DNA from: Caryophanales bacterium UBA4856
GTDB lineage: Bacteria > Bacillota_I > Bacilli_A > RFN20 > CAG-288
Reading direction: 5' to 3'
Length of the DNA stretch: 6,489 bases
NCBI GenBank assembly: GCA_002399765.1
Contig: DHEG01000002.1
Coordinates: 16,754 to 23,242, forward strand
Shown: positions 5,125 through 6,489 of the stretch, piece by piece
Numbering within the stretch: the stretch's first letter is position 1
Layout: each line of letters starts with the position of its first letter
Made by a program: the position numbers and the translations under genes
Notes under the pieces: generated by a model
Database searches by the model: none
The model's input: the letters and a program-made list of their open reading frames with translations, nothing else
What the model was told of the DNA's origin: nothing

Positions 5125-6282
5125 ATGAGCAAAAGGTTTCAGACAGTCGGTAGTTTGCTTAGGCCAGAGAAACTATTGGCATATAAGCGCCAAATAGAGA
5201 ATAGGGACGACATCGCCTATCCTTTCTACAATGATTTCAAAGGCTATAAGGAAGTAGAGACCGAATGTGTAAAGGATGTTGTAAACAAAGAGATAGAACA
5301 TGGTCTCATAGTCCTTACGGATGGTGAATATACCAAGTCCATGTGGCATCTAGACTTCGTATGGGGCTTAGGCGCCAAGCGCTTGTTGGCTCCTCATGGT
5401 TACTACTTCATAGACAAAGACGGAAAGACGAAATTTGAAACCAGGCGAGATATAAAACTAGAGATAACCAAGCCTCTAAGCGGAAAGAACCATCATTTCA
5501 TTTATATATATAAACAACTGAAGGGCTTTGCTGGAAATCATGATGTGAAACTCACTATCCCTGCTCCAGCCCATATCTTTGGTGAACTCTCCTGGTCCCC
5601 TGAAATATTGGGACCAAAGGGTTTCTATAAGACCAAGAAGGATTTATTTGATAACTTGCTGAACGCTTACAAAGAGTTCGTATTTGAATATGCCAAAGCC
5701 GGTGGCAAGATCCTCCAGTGCGACAACTGCCTTTGGGAACTATTCGCTTCCGATAACCCGAACTCACCATTCACTGGCAAGGCTGTTGATAAAGAAGAAG
5801 TCAAAGGCTTGGCCAAGGACTTCATAGCCATAGACAATGCGTTGGTAGACTATGGTCATAGTCTGGGTCTAAAGATGTGGACTCATAACTGTCGGGGCAA
5901 TTACGCCTCCAGGCACATGGGTGGTGGCTCATACATCAAAATCGCAAACCTATTCTTGAAGCAACTAAAATACGACCGGTTCTTCCTTGAATGGGATGAT
6001 GAAAGAGCCGGAACCCTACAAGCCTTGAAGGTATTCCAGGATAAACCTACTACCGAAATAGTATTGGGCTTCCTTTCTAGCAAGACCCATGGTTTGGAAG
6101 ACGAGGACAAGATAATAACCAAGCTTAATCAAGCCAGCCAAATAATACCCAAGAGCCGTCTTTACCTATCCCACCAGTGCGGCTTCGCTTCCTGCGACGA
6201 TGGCAACGAGCTTACTGAAGCCGAACAATGGGCCAAGATCGACAAAGGCGAGAAGATAGCAAAAGACTATTGGGACGAATAG
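5125..6282 (+). CDS. MetE C-terminal-domain-like methyltransferase (YxjG/YxjH type)
   Basis: The 385-residue product corresponds to the catalytic, zinc-binding half of cobalamin-independent methionine synthase without the N-terminal MetE domain, the layout of Bacillus YxjG/YxjH proteins. MetE transfers a methyl group from 5-methyltetrahydrofolate to homocysteine to form methionine. The short homologues are thought to methylate homocysteine or a related thiol, with the donor less certain. The four expected zinc ligands are present: H254 and C256 (THNCRGN), E289 (FFLEWDDERAG) and C352 (SHQCGFAS). The TDGE motif (65-68) and an N-terminal VGSLLRP are also typical of the family. The start is supported by GAGG 9 bases before the ATG. 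The gene lies 70 bases after crcB on the same strand. No signal peptide or membrane segment is seen, so it should be cytoplasmic. Confidence 0.92.
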   Translation: MSKRFQTVGSLLRPEKLLAYKRQIENRDDIAYPFYNDFKGYKEVETECVKDVVNKEIEHGLIVLTDGEYTKSMWHLDFVWGLGAKRLLAPHGYYFIDKDGKTKFETRRDIKLEITKPLSGKNHHFIYIYKQLKGFAGNHDVKLTIPAPAHIFGELSWSPEILGPKGFYKTKKDLFDNLLNAYKEFVFEYAKAGGKILQCDNCLWELFASDNPNSPFTGKAVDKEEVKGLAKDFIAIDNALVDYGHSLGLKMWTHNCRGNYASRHMGGGSYIKIANLFLKQLKYDRFFLEWDDERAGTLQALKVFQDKPTTEIVLGFLSSKTHGLEDEDKIITKLNQASQIIPKSRLYLSHQCGFASCDDGNELTEAEQWAKIDKGEKIAKDYWDE

Positions 6283-6291
6283 CCTATTCTT

Positions 6292-6329
6292 GGCTTAGCC
6301 TCATAAAAGGATTCCCATACGCCTAAGCC
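6292..6329. repeat. Inverted repeat between the MetE-like gene and the tRNA cluster
   Basis: GGCTTAG (6292-6298) and CTAAGCC (6323-6329) form a 7-bp stem with a 24-base loop, 10 bases after the stop codon. No T-run follows, so it is at most a weak 3'-end structure or a protein site. Confidence 0.4.
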
Positions 6330-6333
6330 GTTG

Positions 6334-6342
6334 TGGTAATAT
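6334..6342 (+). promoter_or_regulatory. Candidate promoter of the tRNA cluster
   Basis: TGGTAATAT is a TGN-extended -10 element ending 12 bases before the tRNA-Cys 5' end, giving a start near 6349 and a very short precursor leader. The -35 is not clear. Confidence 0.5.
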
Positions 6343-6354
6343 AGAACACGCCCT

Positions 6355-6429
6355 GGCACCGTAAGAAAGTGGCTAATCCAAGCGACTGCAACTCGCTTAC
6401 CGTCGGTTCGAATCCGGCCGGTGCCTCCA
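6355..6429 (+). tRNA. tRNA-Cys (anticodon GCA)
   Basis: Acceptor GGCACCG pairs with CGGTGCC, and CCA is encoded. The anticodon stem is AGCGA/TCGCT with loop CTGCAAC, so the anticodon is GCA (6388-6390). The T arm GTCGG-TTCGAAT-CCGGC has one T-G pair. The discriminator is T at 6426, the identity base expected for tRNA-Cys. The D stem is short, with an A-C mismatch at its base. It probably forms one transcript with the tRNA-Arg 8 bases downstream. Confidence 0.96.
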
Positions 6430-6437
6430 AACAAAAC

Positions 6438-6489
6438 GCTCCCGTAGCTCAGCTGGATTCAGAGCATTTGACTACGGATCAAAGGGCCA
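6438..6489 (+). tRNA. tRNA-Arg (anticodon ACG), truncated by the window edge
   Basis: The 5' acceptor strand GCTCCCG, D arm GCTC...GAGC, and anticodon stem TTTGA/TCAAA with loop CTACGGA (anticodon ACG at 6474-6476) are present. The variable region, T arm and 3' acceptor lie beyond the window. The A34 is expected to be edited to inosine by TadA so as to read CGU, CGC and CGA. Confidence 0.93.

Noticed and set aside
6355..6489. tRNA genes as an integration site for a mobile element
   Set aside because: No integrase gene and no repeated tRNA 3' end are visible within the window.

Overview
The window looks like chromosomal DNA of a low-to-medium GC Gram-positive bacterium (Bacillota), perhaps a gut-associated member of the Bacilli/Erysipelotrichia or Clostridia. 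The evidence is a lipoprotein signal followed by a Ser-rich linker, a DhaS-like TetR regulator, AGG-type ribosome binding sites, TGN-extended -10 promoters, hairpin-plus-U terminators and a transcription-terminating fluoride riboswitch. TGA is used as a stop (end of crcB), so the ordinary bacterial code applies. The lineage is inferred from style, not from a marker gene.

Left part, minus strand (1-2491). A secreted lipoprotein with two tandem C39-like cysteine peptidase domains (671-2491) ends in a clear intrinsic terminator. Beyond it lies a TetR-family regulator (24-590). The terminator's U-tract and the regulator's promoter share about 80 bases, which also carry three 8-bp tandem GACAA repeats.

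Middle (2492-2954). This is a divergent intergenic region with no gene I can support. It is rich in dyad symmetry: a 16-bp perfect palindrome, a roughly 140-nt segment closed by a long-range helix, and an inverted repeat before the rightward gene. It may contain an uncharacterised structured leader RNA. I could not assign it to a riboswitch class.

Right part, plus strand (2955-6489). An extended-SDR (NAD(P)-dependent epimerase-like) protein carries a C-terminal extension of about 190 residues. The end of that extension resembles a treble-clef/zinc-ribbon repeat that has lost all its cysteines. Next come a fluoride riboswitch with an overlapping terminator, the fluoride channel gene crcB (fluC), and a MetE C-terminal-domain-like (YxjG/YxjH type) methyltransferase with all four zinc ligands. 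A tRNA cluster closes the window: tRNA-Cys(GCA), then tRNA-Arg(ACG) cut by the window edge.

The best-supported regulatory circuit is fluoride, then riboswitch antitermination, then crcB, with possible read-through into the methyltransferase gene. The strongest oddities are the duplicated peptidase with a nearly identical DNA patch between its copies, the cysteine-less tail of the SDR protein, and the unexplained structured intergenic region.
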